A stretch of DNA of 64,000 bases from Actinobacteria bacterium UBA6100 (lineage in GTDB: Bacteria; Actinomycetota; Coriobacteriia; Anaerosomatales; Anaerosomataceae). The stretch's first letter is position 1, and each line of letters opens with the position of its first letter. Shown in pieces: positions 1-7,820 of this stretch. The translations under genes and the position numbers were made by a program. The DNA is taken from the NCBI GenBank assembly GCA_002423585.1, contig DIWS01000005.1:1-64000 (forward strand). The letters are read 5' to 3'. Below the pieces are notes generated by a model. That model did no database searches, had not been told where the DNA came from, and was given only the letters and a program-made list of their open reading frames with translations.

Positions 1-336
1 GGCGGCATCGGCATCATGAACATCATGTACGTGGCCGTCACGGAGCGCACCCGGGAGATCGGCGTCCGACGGGCAGTGGGTGCAACTCGCGCCCACGTGC
101 TGCTCCAGTTCCTGCTGGAGGCCGTGATCCTGAGCGTCGGCGGCGGCACGCTCGGCGTCCTCATCGGCCTCGGCATGGTCCCTGTAGCGGAATCGTTCGA
201 CGTGCGGGCGATCGCATCGCCATCCGGCGTGCTTCTCGCCTTCGCGTTCGCGGTCCTCACCGGCGTGGTCTTCGGATACGCCCCCGCGCGGAAGGCAGCG
301 GCGCTCGATCCCATCGAGGCGCTTCGATACGAGTGA
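1..336 (+). CDS. MacB/FtsX-type ABC transporter permease, C-terminal part
   Basis: The reading frame is open from the first base, so the gene begins upstream of the window. The visible 111 residues carry the classic FtsX/MacB C-terminal signature: MNIMYVAVTERTREIGVRRA followed by a GA-rich turn, two hydrophobic segments (about residues 35-60 and 75-95) and the closing APARKAAALDPIEALRYE. This family forms the membrane part of tripartite or lipoprotein-type ABC exporters. The adaptor and ATPase for it follow downstream on the same strand, which supports a MacAB-like export system. Confidence 0.9.
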   Translation, partial: GGIGIMNIMYVAVTERTREIGVRRAVGATRAHVLLQFLLEAVILSVGGGTLGVLIGLGMVPVAESFDVRAIASPSGVLLAFAFAVLTGVVFGYAPARKAAALDPIEALRYE

Positions 337-380
337 GTGTTGCGGCCGTGACCGGTCGCTCAAGAAACAAGGAGACCGAA

Positions 381-908
381 ATGAAGAAGATCGTGTTCAT
401 AGCCCTGGCAGTGGTGCTTCTTGGAGCCGGCGCCTACTTCGGCGCAAGCGCCCTGGCCGCAGGCAGCAACACCAGCACTGCGGACGGCAGCGGGAGCCAG
501 ACCGGCGCCACAGCCGACCCGAACCAGCCCGACCGCACCGCCGAGGTGAAGGGCCTTGTGCTCTCGATCGACGGCACGGACGTCGTGATCGAGCGCTACG
601 TGAAGGACCCCTCCGAGGAGCTGACGGACGAGGAGAAGGAAGCCAAGAAGGCGGCGCGCGCCGAGCTTACCCAGGAGGAACGTCAGGCGCTCAAGGCAGC
701 CGAGAACGCCGGCCTTGAGACCGAGCGCGTGACCGTCTCCGTGCCGGTAGGCACCCCGATCGTTCAGATGGTGCTCGAAGGTGACGACCCGGTCGCGCAG
801 GCCTCCACGCTAGCCGAACTCCGCAGCGGCATGGAGATCACCGTGTGGACCGACGGCGGCACCGACGGTGCCCTGGCCGAGTACGTGAAGCTCGCGAGCG
901 TGAAGTAG
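381..908 (+). CDS. Small exported protein of unknown function inside a MacAB-like operon
   Basis: 175 residues. The ATG at 381 is preceded by AAGGAG at good spacing, so it is preferred over the in-frame start at 333, which overlaps the permease gene. Residues 1-25 form a signal-anchor (KKIVFIALAVVLLGAGAYFG). A low-complexity Ser/Thr/Gly linker follows, then a domain with a charged helical insert (about residues 75-110, rich in EE/KK) between beta-like stretches. Its position between permease and adaptor suggests an accessory or substrate-linked periplasmic part of the exporter. I do not recognise the family. Confidence 0.75.
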   Translation: MKKIVFIALAVVLLGAGAYFGASALAAGSNTSTADGSGSQTGATADPNQPDRTAEVKGLVLSIDGTDVVIERYVKDPSEELTDEEKEAKKAARAELTQEERQALKAAENAGLETERVTVSVPVGTPIVQMVLEGDDPVAQASTLAELRSGMEITVWTDGGTDGALAEYVKLASVK

Positions 909-920
909 CAGGTGACCACG

Positions 921-2144
921 ATGAAGACAACCAAGAAACGCACGATACGGTCGGTTGCGATCGCGCTCACCGCGCTCGCGCTCGTCAGCGGCTCGGCGTA
1001 CTACGGCTACGCCGCCTCGGCAAGCGAGGACACAGCCCCGGCACCCACCGCAGTTGTGGCGTCCGGCACGATCCAGTCGAGCATACCCGCCGAGGGCCGC
1101 ATCGAGGTCACGCGCTGGGAGCTCACCTTTCCCACGCAGGGCACGGTGGCAACCGTGAGCGTGAAGGCGGGCGATACCGTGGTGGCCGGGCAGGTGCTGG
1201 CCACGCTCGCCGGTGACAAGACGGACACACAGGTAGCGCAGGCACAGGCAGCGCTCGCCTCGGCAGACGCGAAGCTCGACGGAACGCTCGCCGGACCGGC
1301 GGCAACCGACGTTGCGGTGAAGCAGGCCTCGCTCGACGCGGCGAACACGAGCCTCGCGAGCGCGCGAGCCGCATACGACCTTCTGGTGGCGGAATCTCTC
1401 GTTTCGACCGTGTCGCCAGCCGAGCTGCAGACGAAGGAAGCGGCAGTGAGCAACGCCGCCTCCGCCGTCCGCGTCGCTGAAGCGAACCTCGCCGCCGCGC
1501 GAACCGGCGCCACGTCTGCGGAGATCGCCGCGGCCCGCGCCGCGGTGGCGCAGGCCCAGGCATCGGTGGATGCCGCAGTGCTCGGGGCGGGCGACCTTGT
1601 GCTGGTGGCCCCGGCTGACGGAACCGTGCTCGACGTGAACGTCCAGGCAGGGAGCTTGATCGCTACCAATGGCGGCCCCGCGATCGTGATCGGCGATCTT
1701 GCCCATCCGTTCGTGGAGGCGGCGCTCGACGAGAACGACTACGTGAAGGCCGAGGTCGGGCTGCCGGTGGACGTGCTCGTGGACGCGCTCGACGGCGCCT
1801 CCCTCGAGGGCACGGTGACCGTGCTGTCACCGGTGGGCGCGATCGACCAGAACGGCATCGTCACCTATGCGCTCACTGCAACGATCGACACGTCTGGCAC
1901 CCGGGCCGCTGCAGGCATGACGGTCCGGCTCGACATCATCACCCAGCGCGCCGAAGACGTGCTGGTCATCCCCAACGAGGCTGTCCGCCTCGTGGATGGT
2001 AAGCAGGTTGTGAGCGTGCTCGGCGAAGACGGCAGCACGAGCACTGTCACCGTTCAGCTCGGCATGACCGACGGCAGCCTGGTTGAGGTTGTGAGCGGCC
2101 TTACCGCCGGACAGCGCGTGGTCCTGCCGAAGGCGGTGCAGTGA
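921..2144 (+). CDS. HlyD/MacA-type efflux adaptor (membrane fusion protein)
   Basis: 407 residues from the ATG at 921, which has AGGTGA six bases upstream; a GTG at 912 is the alternative. One N-terminal membrane segment (about 14-32) is followed by a first lipoyl half, a long Ala-rich coiled-coil hairpin (about 100-220), the second lipoyl half (LVAPADGTVLDVNVQAGSLI) and beta-barrel and membrane-proximal domains ending in GLTAGQRVVLPKAV. This is the standard layout of periplasmic adaptors that link ABC permeases to an exit path. The ATPase gene starts one base after its stop codon. Confidence 0.9.
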   Translation: MKTTKKRTIRSVAIALTALALVSGSAYYGYAASASEDTAPAPTAVVASGTIQSSIPAEGRIEVTRWELTFPTQGTVATVSVKAGDTVVAGQVLATLAGDKTDTQVAQAQAALASADAKLDGTLAGPAATDVAVKQASLDAANTSLASARAAYDLLVAESLVSTVSPAELQTKEAAVSNAASAVRVAEANLAAARTGATSAEIAAARAAVAQAQASVDAAVLGAGDLVLVAPADGTVLDVNVQAGSLIATNGGPAIVIGDLAHPFVEAALDENDYVKAEVGLPVDVLVDALDGASLEGTVTVLSPVGAIDQNGIVTYALTATIDTSGTRAAAGMTVRLDIITQRAEDVLVIPNEAVRLVDGKQVVSVLGEDGSTSTVTVQLGMTDGSLVEVVSGLTAGQRVVLPKAVQ

Positions 2145-2145
2145 G

Positions 2146-2832
2146 ATGGACCTCGTGCTCGCGCTCACCGATGTCACCAAGACGTACCAGCTCTCGGACC
2201 TCGCAGTGCCGGTGCTCCGGGGCGTGAGCCTCGAGGTCGGCCGAGGCGAGTACGTGGCGCTCATGGGCCCCTCGGGTTCGGGCAAGTCCACACTCATGAA
2301 CATCATCGGCCTGCTCGATGAGCCCTCGTCGGGCGAGTACATCCTGGACGGCGAGGATGCATCCTCGCTCGGCGATGTGCAGCGTGCGGCGCTGCGTAAC
2401 CGCACGATCGGCTTCGTGTTCCAGACGTTCAACCTGCTCCCGCGTATTAACGCGCTGCAGAACGTGGAGCTCCCGCTCACCTATTCGGACGCCACGGACA
2501 CGCGCGCCCGGGCGGCGGCGCTGCTCGAACGCGTGGGGATGAGCGACCGGCTGGACCACCTGCCGCAGCAGCTCTCCGGCGGACAGCGCCAGCGAGTGGC
2601 GATTGCTCGCGCGCTGGTGAACGACCCGTCACTTCTGTTGGCCGACGAGCCCACCGGAAACCTCGACTCACACACCGGGTTCGAGATACTCGACCTCATC
2701 GATGAGCTTCACGAACAAGGCCGGACGATCGTTCTCGTGACCCACGATGCCGAGGTCGCGGCCCGGGCGGACCGCGTTGTGCGTCTGAGAGACGGGCTCG
2801 TGGAAATGGACGGGGCTCTCAGCGTGGCGTAG
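2146..2832 (+). CDS. ABC transporter ATP-binding protein, MacB/LolD class
   Basis: 228 residues. Walker A GPSGSGKST is at 41-49, the signature LSGGQRQRVAIARAL at about 145, Walker B LLLADEPTGNLDS follows, and the H-loop is in VLVTHDAEVA. The GPSGSGKSTLMNIIGLLD stretch is typical of the LolD/MacB exporter class. The gene is directly adjacent to the adaptor gene and is the last of the exporter operon that begins before the window. It should power export of a drug, peptide or lipoprotein; the substrate cannot be read from sequence. Confidence 0.93.
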   Translation: MDLVLALTDVTKTYQLSDLAVPVLRGVSLEVGRGEYVALMGPSGSGKSTLMNIIGLLDEPSSGEYILDGEDASSLGDVQRAALRNRTIGFVFQTFNLLPRINALQNVELPLTYSDATDTRARAAALLERVGMSDRLDHLPQQLSGGQRQRVAIARALVNDPSLLLADEPTGNLDSHTGFEILDLIDELHEQGRTIVLVTHDAEVAARADRVVRLRDGLVEMDGALSVA

Positions 2833-2882
2833 GTGATGTCGAAGAGCGATCGGAGCTCCTCGCGAGTGCACCGGGATACCCG

Positions 2883-3113
2883 CTAGTCGCGTGTCCAGAA
2901 CCTGGAGTTCAGGTACAGCTCCTCGACCTTCTGGCGCGCCCAGGGGGTCTTGCGCAGGAAGTTCAGCACCGAGTTGATCGTCGGATCGTTCTTGAGGCAG
3001 TTGATCCGGATGCGCTTGGCAAGACCGTCCCAACCGTACTTGTTGACCAGCCGGCTCAGCATCCTCTCCAGCGTGATGCCGTGCAGCGGGTCGTTCGGGT
3101 GTTCGTCCGTCAT
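2883..3113 (-). CDS. VF530-like (DUF2132) DNA-binding family protein
   Basis: 76 residues from the ATG at 3113; a GTG at 3134 would add seven residues but leaves no ribosome site. The core HPNDPLHGITLERMLSRLV, then GWDGLAKRI, INCLKNDPTINSVLNFLRKT and PWAR is the conserved VF530 pattern, a small all-helical fold proposed to bind DNA. GAGGGAG/GTGAGGG precedes the start. It lies 21 bases after the stop of the DUF488 gene and is probably co-transcribed with it. Confidence 0.85.
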   Translation of the reverse strand: MTDEHPNDPLHGITLERMLSRLVNKYGWDGLAKRIRINCLKNDPTINSVLNFLRKTPWARQKVEELYLNSRFWTRD

Positions 3114-3134
3114 GCGGCCCTCACTCCCTCGCAC

Positions 3135-3488
3135 CTACTCGCACATCACCCGAAGGTAGCCCGCGAGGGTCTCGTAGATGTCCCACGGCCCTTCCATGGG
3201 GACCGTCAGGATCGTCAGGGTTCCGCGACCCTTATGCAGCTTGCGGACCTTCTCGACGGCTTTCTCGTTGCGCGCCAACTCCAGAAGATAGCGGTCGCGG
3301 AAGAGGTCCCCCTTCCGCGGATTGATGCGCATCCACTCTCGAAGGCCCTGGCTCGGGTACAGCTCGCGCATCCAGTCGGCCCCCAGCGCCTTCCCCTTGG
3401 GCAGGTCCCGGGGCCAGGTGGGCTCGATGAAGACCCTGTAGCCGTCTTCGGGGCTCTTGGGCTCGTATGCTGACTTCGTGCGTATCAC
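3135..3488 (-). CDS. DUF488 family protein (YeaO-like)
   Basis: 117 residues from the GTG at 3488, chosen because GAGGAG sits just upstream; the open frame continues to 3659 but that extension is low-complexity and has no support. The sequence has the DUF488 hallmarks: DGYRVFIEPTWPRDLPKGKA near the N-terminus, ELYPSQGLREWM, and LARNEKAVEKVRKL followed by GTLTILTV. Members are small cytoplasmic proteins of unknown biochemical role. Confidence 0.85.
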   Translation of the reverse strand: MIRTKSAYEPKSPEDGYRVFIEPTWPRDLPKGKALGADWMRELYPSQGLREWMRINPRKGDLFRDRYLLELARNEKAVEKVRKLHKGRGTLTILTVPMEGPWDIYETLAGYLRVMCE

Positions 3489-3554
3489 GGCTGACTCCTC
3501 GGCGGAAGCGCGGATGCTGGGCGGGTATGGGGGACGCCCACCCACAGATGCGGG

Positions 3555-3601
3555 GGACTCAAGTCCTCGTAGCGGAGGATACTCCACAGATGGTCTTCGA
3601 G
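3555..3601 (-). pseudogene. Degenerate tRNA-Ser remnant (T-arm to anticodon arm)
   Basis: Aligned without gaps, 34 of 47 bases match 4484-4530 in the tRNA-Ser(CGA) gene about 0.9 kb away in the same orientation. The match includes an 11-base exact run (CCTCGTAGCGG) across the T-arm/variable-arm junction, then GGATAC and TTCGAG. The D-arm and acceptor stem are not recognisable, so it should not fold into a functional tRNA. It lies in the untranslated space upstream of the DUF488 gene. Confidence 0.5.
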
Positions 3602-3686
3602 GGATGTTCGGTACGGATCCGCGGGTGGTGAGCACTGCGGCCGCAGCCGCACGCCCCACGTGTCGACCCTCGACGGGCCGCGCTCT

Positions 3687-4304
3687 TTATGCGGTCCTCA
3701 CCGGGATGAGCACCTCGTTGTGCCGAACGAACCCCGGCATCCAGGGAGCATCGTATTGAGCCGCCTCGGGCTCGCCGACGATCACGAGCCCCTCGTCCTC
3801 GGCCCACGCCTCGAGCCGATTGGTCGTATCGGCGACCGCCTCCTCGCTGAGCCGGCCGCTGAAGCGCGCGGCAACCGCCAGATGCTCGGGCACTGCCTCG
3901 AGGACCACCCGCTTGTCGTTCGGCGCGGGCAGGTCCTCCAGGAACGCGAAATGGGACGGCATGGTGAACCGCACCACGTACTCGCCCGCGCACGACACGG
4001 TGCACAGCGGTGCCGCCGACTCGAGCTCGTCGTTCCGGACGCGCTCGGATGTGACCGGGGCAGTCATCGCGATCTTCGTGCCGGACGTCCGGCTTGCGGT
4101 GACGGGGGCCGTCATGGGGATGCTGCCTGACGATCGGTTGTCGCCGAATATGTAGCTGGCCAGCGCACTGAACCCGGCGTAGGTCGCCTCGTTGTAGCCC
4201 TCCGCACTCACCGTCACAGTCGCGGTCAGATAGGCGGGGTACCTGCGCAACTCCAGGGGCCCATCTTGTCGCACTACCTCGAACGCCCGATGCTCCGCTG
4301 ACAT
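3687..4304 (-). CDS. SOUL family haem-binding protein
   Basis: 205 residues from the ATG at 4304, which has GGAGA upstream; an ATG at 4316 would add four residues. The SOUL pattern is clear: FEVVRQDGPLELRRYPAYL, then YNEATYAGFSALASYIFG, PMTAPVTAS, MTAPVTSE, and a C-terminal FSGRLSEEAV region ending in PWMPGFVRHNEVLIPV. SOUL/HBP proteins bind haem or related tetrapyrroles in the cytoplasm. No signal peptide is present. The gene precedes the DUF488/VF530 pair but is separated by about 200 bases, so it may be an independent unit. Confidence 0.92.
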   Translation of the reverse strand: MSAEHRAFEVVRQDGPLELRRYPAYLTATVTVSAEGYNEATYAGFSALASYIFGDNRSSGSIPMTAPVTASRTSGTKIAMTAPVTSERVRNDELESAAPLCTVSCAGEYVVRFTMPSHFAFLEDLPAPNDKRVVLEAVPEHLAVAARFSGRLSEEAVADTTNRLEAWAEDEGLVIVGEPEAAQYDAPWMPGFVRHNEVLIPVRTA

Positions 4305-4432
4305 CGCAGTCTCCATTCACCCGGTGACAGAGTGTACGTTCCCGAAGGTGCGGGGAGTTGAAGCGGATGTCACCTACGGCCGCGCCGGGAGAAGCGCGGT
4401 CCGAGGGATCACGCGAGGCGTCGGGACATGCA

Positions 4433-4458
4433 GAGAGGCCGCCGGTGGGCGGCCTCTC
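4433..4458 (-). terminator. Hairpin downstream of tRNA-Ser(CGA)
   Basis: An 11-bp perfect inverted repeat (GAGAGGCCGCC / GGCGGCCTCTC) with a 4-base loop lies 11 bases after the CCA end of tRNA-Ser(CGA). The T tract that should follow is poor, so it may act as a weak or factor-assisted terminator. Confidence 0.6.
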
Positions 4459-4469
4459 GTGACATCACG

Positions 4470-4562
4470 TGGCGGAGGGGGAGGGATTCGAACCCTCGTA
4501 GCGGGGGATACCCGCTAAACAGTTTTCGAGACTGCCGCATTCAACCACTCTGCCACCCCTCC
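4470..4562 (-). tRNA. tRNA-Ser(CGA)
   Basis: Class II tRNA with a long variable arm. The acceptor stem GGAGGGG pairs with CCCCTCC, the discriminator is G and CCA is encoded. The anticodon loop CTCGAAA gives anticodon CGA, which reads UCG. The T-loop GGTTCGAATCC is canonical. A core promoter lies at 4599-4627. Confidence 0.95.
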
Positions 4563-4598
4563 GGGTGGGTGCCGCCTGCGCGAAGGCGGCAATTGCGC

Positions 4599-4627
4599 AG
4601 TATACCGAGGCGCGGACGCATGGGCAA
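4599..4627 (-). promoter_or_regulatory. Core promoter of tRNA-Ser(CGA)
   Basis: Read on the minus strand: TTGCCC, a 17-base spacer, TATACT. The same two hexamers and spacing occur upstream of tRNA-Ser(GGA) at 33042-33070. The tRNA begins about 36 bases after the -10 box, leaving a 5' leader with a GCCGCC/GGCGGC hairpin for RNase P processing. Confidence 0.7.
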
Positions 4628-4681
4628 CGCGAGCGGCCTCGCGCACGAAACCCGTCCCGGTCGCGTCGCGGCGCTGGAGCG

Positions 4682-5239
4682 CTACCGGGGTGATGCCCGG
4701 TGCGCGGAATCCCGGGCCTGCGCCTCGATCTCGTTCGCCTCGGCCTGCGCCTCGACCTCGTTCGCCTCGGCAAGCTCGGCGGCCCGCTCGCCGGGCGAGT
4801 ACACCACCGCCAGCGTCCGCACGACGCCGAGCGCGAGCACGAGACCGGCCAGCGCGAACATGCTCGCCGAGTCGAGATGGCCCCCGTACATCCCCACCCA
4901 GACCTCACGCAGCACGAAGGCGAGTGACGCGTCGAGCAGGTGGGTCACCCGGACCCGCTGGAAGCGCATGTACTCGGAGAGCGAATGGAACAGCTCGATG
5001 AAGACGAAGACTGTCAGCAGCTCTATTGAGAGCGACTTGAACCCCTCGGGTGAGCGCGTGGTGATCGCGACCCAGACGTCCCACCCAACGCCCAAGACGA
5101 CCCACACCAGTACGATCAACACCAACACCACAAGCGCATCCACCAGCATGCGGATCACGAACGCCTGGATCAGGGCGACCGAGACCCACGACAGCCTCGC
5201 GCGACGGGGCTTTCTGTCCGGGCCTGTCGGATTCAGCAC
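4682..5239 (-). CDS. PsiE-like (phosphate-starvation-inducible family) membrane protein
   Basis: 185 residues from the GTG at 5239. Four hydrophobic segments are visible (about 20-52, 72-88, 104-115, 125-148). The spacing and the conserved FIELFHSLSEYMRFQRVRVTHLLDASLAFVLREVWV stretch fit the PsiE family. The C-terminus is a charged tail containing a duplicated nine-residue unit (AEANEVEAQ / AEANEIEAQ) encoded by a 27-bp tandem repeat. PsiE proteins are inner-membrane proteins of unknown mechanism. No Pho box was recognised. Confidence 0.7.
   Translation of the reverse strand: MLNPTGPDRKPRRARLSWVSVALIQAFVIRMLVDALVVLVLIVLVWVVLGVGWDVWVAITTRSPEGFKSLSIELLTVFVFIELFHSLSEYMRFQRVRVTHLLDASLAFVLREVWVGMYGGHLDSASMFALAGLVLALGVVRTLAVVYSPGERAAELAEANEVEAQAEANEIEAQARDSAHRASPR
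4717..4770. repeat. 27-bp tandem duplication in the PsiE-like gene
   Basis: Two adjacent 27-base copies (4717-4743 and 4744-4770) differ at one base (GATC versus GACC). They encode the repeated acidic nine-residue unit in the protein's C-terminal tail, so copy number can change without a frameshift. Confidence 0.85.
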
Positions 5240-5491
5240 GGTGTGCCCGGGGTCGTGGTGTCGGTCAGCGCGCTCATGACCGCATCATCGCGCAGCGGCA
5301 TGCGCGGTCGGTGTCACCGACGTTGCGCGCTCGCAAGGATCCCGTGACACCGTGGGGCCGGACAACTCGTCTTCAGAGCGAGCTGTGAACAAGAGGGCTC
5401 GCGGGGGTGCGACATCTCCGCATGTCACCGGCGTGCGTATACACGGGTGTAACCACTCATCCACGTTATCCACAGCCCTATGCGTCCGCGG

Positions 5492-6394
5492 TCAGCGCGT
5501 TCTGAATCGGATATAGCGCATGATCTCCGCGGCAGTGTTGATGCCCGTCGCCTTCTCGAAGCCCTGGAAGCCCGGAGCGGAGTTCACCTCGATGACCGAG
5601 TAGCCGCGCTCGCCTCTGACAACATCCACGCCGGATAGCTCGAGGCCGAGCACCTCCGTGGCTCGAAGCGCCAGCCACTCGAGCTCCTCGTCCATCGGCT
5701 GCTGTTCGACGTGCGCGCCCTGATGGACGTTCGCGCGGAAGGAGCCGAGTTTGGCGGTCCGCTTCATGGCGCCCAGAACGCGGCCGCCGACCGTGATGAC
5801 GCGGATGTCTGTTCCGCCGCACTCGATATACTCCTGGATCAGGAGCGTTTCGTTGAGTGCCCACACCGTCTCGAGCGACGCCTGGATCTCATCGAAATCC
5901 CTGCCCAGCATGACGCCCTTCCCGTGCGTGCCGCTCATCAGCTTGAGGATCGCGCGGGGGCCCCCGACGAGCCTGACCATCTTGGCCACGTCCGAGGGCT
6001 GTCGGGCGAGCACGGTGCGCGGGAACGGGATGCCCGCCTCGGCGAACACCTGATGGGCAAGCAGCTTATCTCTCGCCGCCATGATCGCGGCCGAGGAGTT
6101 GATCACGACCGGCCCACCGGGCCGCTCCATGTGCCGGAGGACGGCACGCGCGAACAGCGTGGTGTCGCTCCCGGTCCGTGGGACAAAGGCCGCAGGCTGC
6201 CGGAATGGGCGCGACTTGTAGAAGGCGCGCGGACTCTCCGCATCCACGAGCAGGTCGAATCCCTGCGGATCGAGCCAGGCGACCCGCATACCGAGCGGCC
6301 CGGCCTCCTCCTCGAACCGGGAGCGGCCATACGAGCGCTTCTCCACAGAGAGGAATGCTACCGTCAGCGACACATCCGATTCACTATGCGGCAT
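5492..6394 (-). CDS. RimK family ATP-grasp amino-acid ligase
   Basis: 300 residues. The RimK pattern is present: an N-terminal pre-ATP-grasp domain with FVPRTGSD; NSSAAIMAARDKLLAHQVFAEAG; the nucleotide-binding KLMSGTHGKGVMLGR; YIECGGTDIRVITVGGRVLGAMKR; and the metal-binding VIEVNSAPGFQGFEKATG. Members ligate glutamate or related residues to proteins or cofactors (RpsF, F420, LysW). The substrate here is unknown. The ATG lies within the last bases of the preceding HAMP gene region (stop at 6397), so the two genes probably share a transcript. Confidence 0.9.
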   Translation of the reverse strand: MPHSESDVSLTVAFLSVEKRSYGRSRFEEEAGPLGMRVAWLDPQGFDLLVDAESPRAFYKSRPFRQPAAFVPRTGSDTTLFARAVLRHMERPGGPVVINSSAAIMAARDKLLAHQVFAEAGIPFPRTVLARQPSDVAKMVRLVGGPRAILKLMSGTHGKGVMLGRDFDEIQASLETVWALNETLLIQEYIECGGTDIRVITVGGRVLGAMKRTAKLGSFRANVHQGAHVEQQPMDEELEWLALRATEVLGLELSGVDVVRGERGYSVIEVNSAPGFQGFEKATGINTAAEIMRYIRFRTR

Positions 6395-6396
6395 GG

Positions 6397-7437
6397 CTAC
6401 ACACGCAACATCTGGTCGGCCAGCTGAGACAACGTAGTGGAGTGTCGCTCCAGGCTCGTGACCACATCGGTCAGATGGTCGCCGGCGTTCGGCGTGAGAT
6501 CCCGCACCGATGCCGCTCCGGCGGTCACGTCCGCCGCAGTGACGATCACCGCGCCCGCAAGCTCTCTCATCACGTTGACGTGGCCGACCACCGTGTCGCG
6601 CATCTCCTCCACCGCGTGCACGAGGGCTCCGATCTCATCGTCCCTCGTCTTCGTGAAGGATGCCGAATGGTCGCCTGCAGTCACCTGTCGGGCGACTTGC
6701 TCGGCGGCGATGAGCGGTCCCGCGATGGTCCGGTAAAGCCAGACTGCGGCGATCACGGCCACGATGACACTGAGGGCGATCGCGGCAACAGTCACCGTGA
6801 AGGCGGTATCCCGCGCCCGCGACGCGGCACGACCGGCGGTTCGTGCGTCGCTCTCGGCATCGCCGAGAGCGGAACGCAGCTCCCCCGCGATGAACGACTC
6901 GACTTCGCTGCGAACGGCGCGCCTCATCATTGGAACGTCGAGCCCTTCGAACTCCGCGGGCACCTCGATCGTTGAACTCGTGCTGGCGCGGACCTCACCG
7001 GCATCGCCGAGGGTCAGGCGCAGTGTAGAGTCCGCCTGTTCGGCCTCCGCGTTCACCCAGGCGAAGACCGCAGGCCGTAGCGCCTCCCACCGCTGCGCGA
7101 TGTCCACCGCCATACCCGGGTCCAGGTCGTCGGGAGTGCGACCGATCAAACGCGATGTGGCGGCATCCGCACCCACCAGATCACCATACTCAGCGGAGGA
7201 TTCCGCACTCTCCCCCTTCGCCACGCCTATGGCGATATCCGTCGCCTCACTGGCAAAGGCGAAGACCTTCTCCGAGACCGCAGCCACCCATTGCGAGCGA
7301 GCCGCTGCGTGTTCCGAGGCGAGTTCGAAGTCGGCGGCGCGCTCGTGCAGCAGCCAGCTGAACCCGCCGGCCACCAGGTTCACCAGCACCACCAGGGTCA
7401 TTGCCACACCGATTCGCGTCTTCACGCTAAGGGTCAT
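6397..7437 (-). CDS. HAMP-domain membrane protein resembling a truncated chemoreceptor
   Basis: 346 residues from the ATG at 7437 (GGGAG upstream); an ATG at 7458 overlaps the previous stop and adds seven residues. It has a first membrane segment (about 8-28), a roughly 180-residue extracytoplasmic domain rich in helix, a second membrane segment (about 205-228) and a HAMP-like linker (about 228-280, AGPLIAAEQVARQVTAGD and DDEIGALVHAVEEMRDTV). The remaining 65 residues contain none of the MCP hairpin signature and no kinase or cyclase, so the output domain is missing or replaced by a short helix. Confidence 0.75.
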   Translation of the reverse strand: MTLSVKTRIGVAMTLVVLVNLVAGGFSWLLHERAADFELASEHAAARSQWVAAVSEKVFAFASEATDIAIGVAKGESAESSAEYGDLVGADAATSRLIGRTPDDLDPGMAVDIAQRWEALRPAVFAWVNAEAEQADSTLRLTLGDAGEVRASTSSTIEVPAEFEGLDVPMMRRAVRSEVESFIAGELRSALGDAESDARTAGRAASRARDTAFTVTVAAIALSVIVAVIAAVWLYRTIAGPLIAAEQVARQVTAGDHSASFTKTRDDEIGALVHAVEEMRDTVVGHVNVMRELAGAVIVTAADVTAGAASVRDLTPNAGDHLTDVVTSLERHSTTLSQLADQMLRV

Positions 7438-7450
7438 GCCCGCTCCCGTC

Positions 7451-7657
7451 CTAGACATAGATGCTTATGGCGGCGGCCGCTTGACGCAGCTTGCCGATCT
7501 TCTCGGGATCATCGGGGTCGGACCGCCCCACCAGGCCGGCGAGGAACCCTGTCTGTCGGGCCAGTTCGCCCTTTGCGAGCACCAGGGCCATCGGATCGCC
7601 CGCGTGCCTCCGCTCGAGCTCCTCGCTCACCGTCCGGCACATCTGGTACAGCTCCAC
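7451..7657 (-). CDS. Small protein of unknown function upstream of the HAMP protein
   Basis: 68 residues from a GTG at 7657 with GAGGAG upstream. The protein is helical and ends in AAAAISIYV; its stop codon overlaps the first possible start of the HAMP gene, indicating translational coupling. It contains no cysteines beyond one near the start and no membrane segment. I do not recognise it. A partner or regulator of the HAMP protein is an inference from coupling alone. Confidence 0.65.
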   Translation of the reverse strand: MELYQMCRTVSEELERRHAGDPMALVLAKGELARQTGFLAGLVGRSDPDDPEKIGKLRQAAAAISIYV

Positions 7658-7712
7658 GCACCGCTCCTCGTCCGATTGCCGACGCAGTCATTGTCGACAG
7701 GAAACGGGCAGC

Positions 7713-7727
7713 GTGAAGTCACTTCAC
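7713..7727. promoter_or_regulatory. Palindrome upstream of the HAMP operon
   Basis: A perfect inverted repeat GTGAAG-TCA-CTTCAC lies 55 bases upstream of the first gene of the minus-strand operon. It has the size and symmetry of a dimeric regulator's operator. No cognate regulator is evident nearby. Confidence 0.4.
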
Positions 7728-7820
7728 CGCCTTCTAACACAGTGTTTTCGCTGCGATCACATCGCGTGGCACATGGGTCGTCGAGGCCGACGGCGAGGTT
7801 GTGCGGTTCGTGCCCGCGCC

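Noticed and set aside
5466..5474. Perfect DnaA box TTATCCACA
   Set aside because: It is single; I found no cluster of boxes, AT-rich unwinding region or dnaA/dnaN genes, so an origin is not supported.
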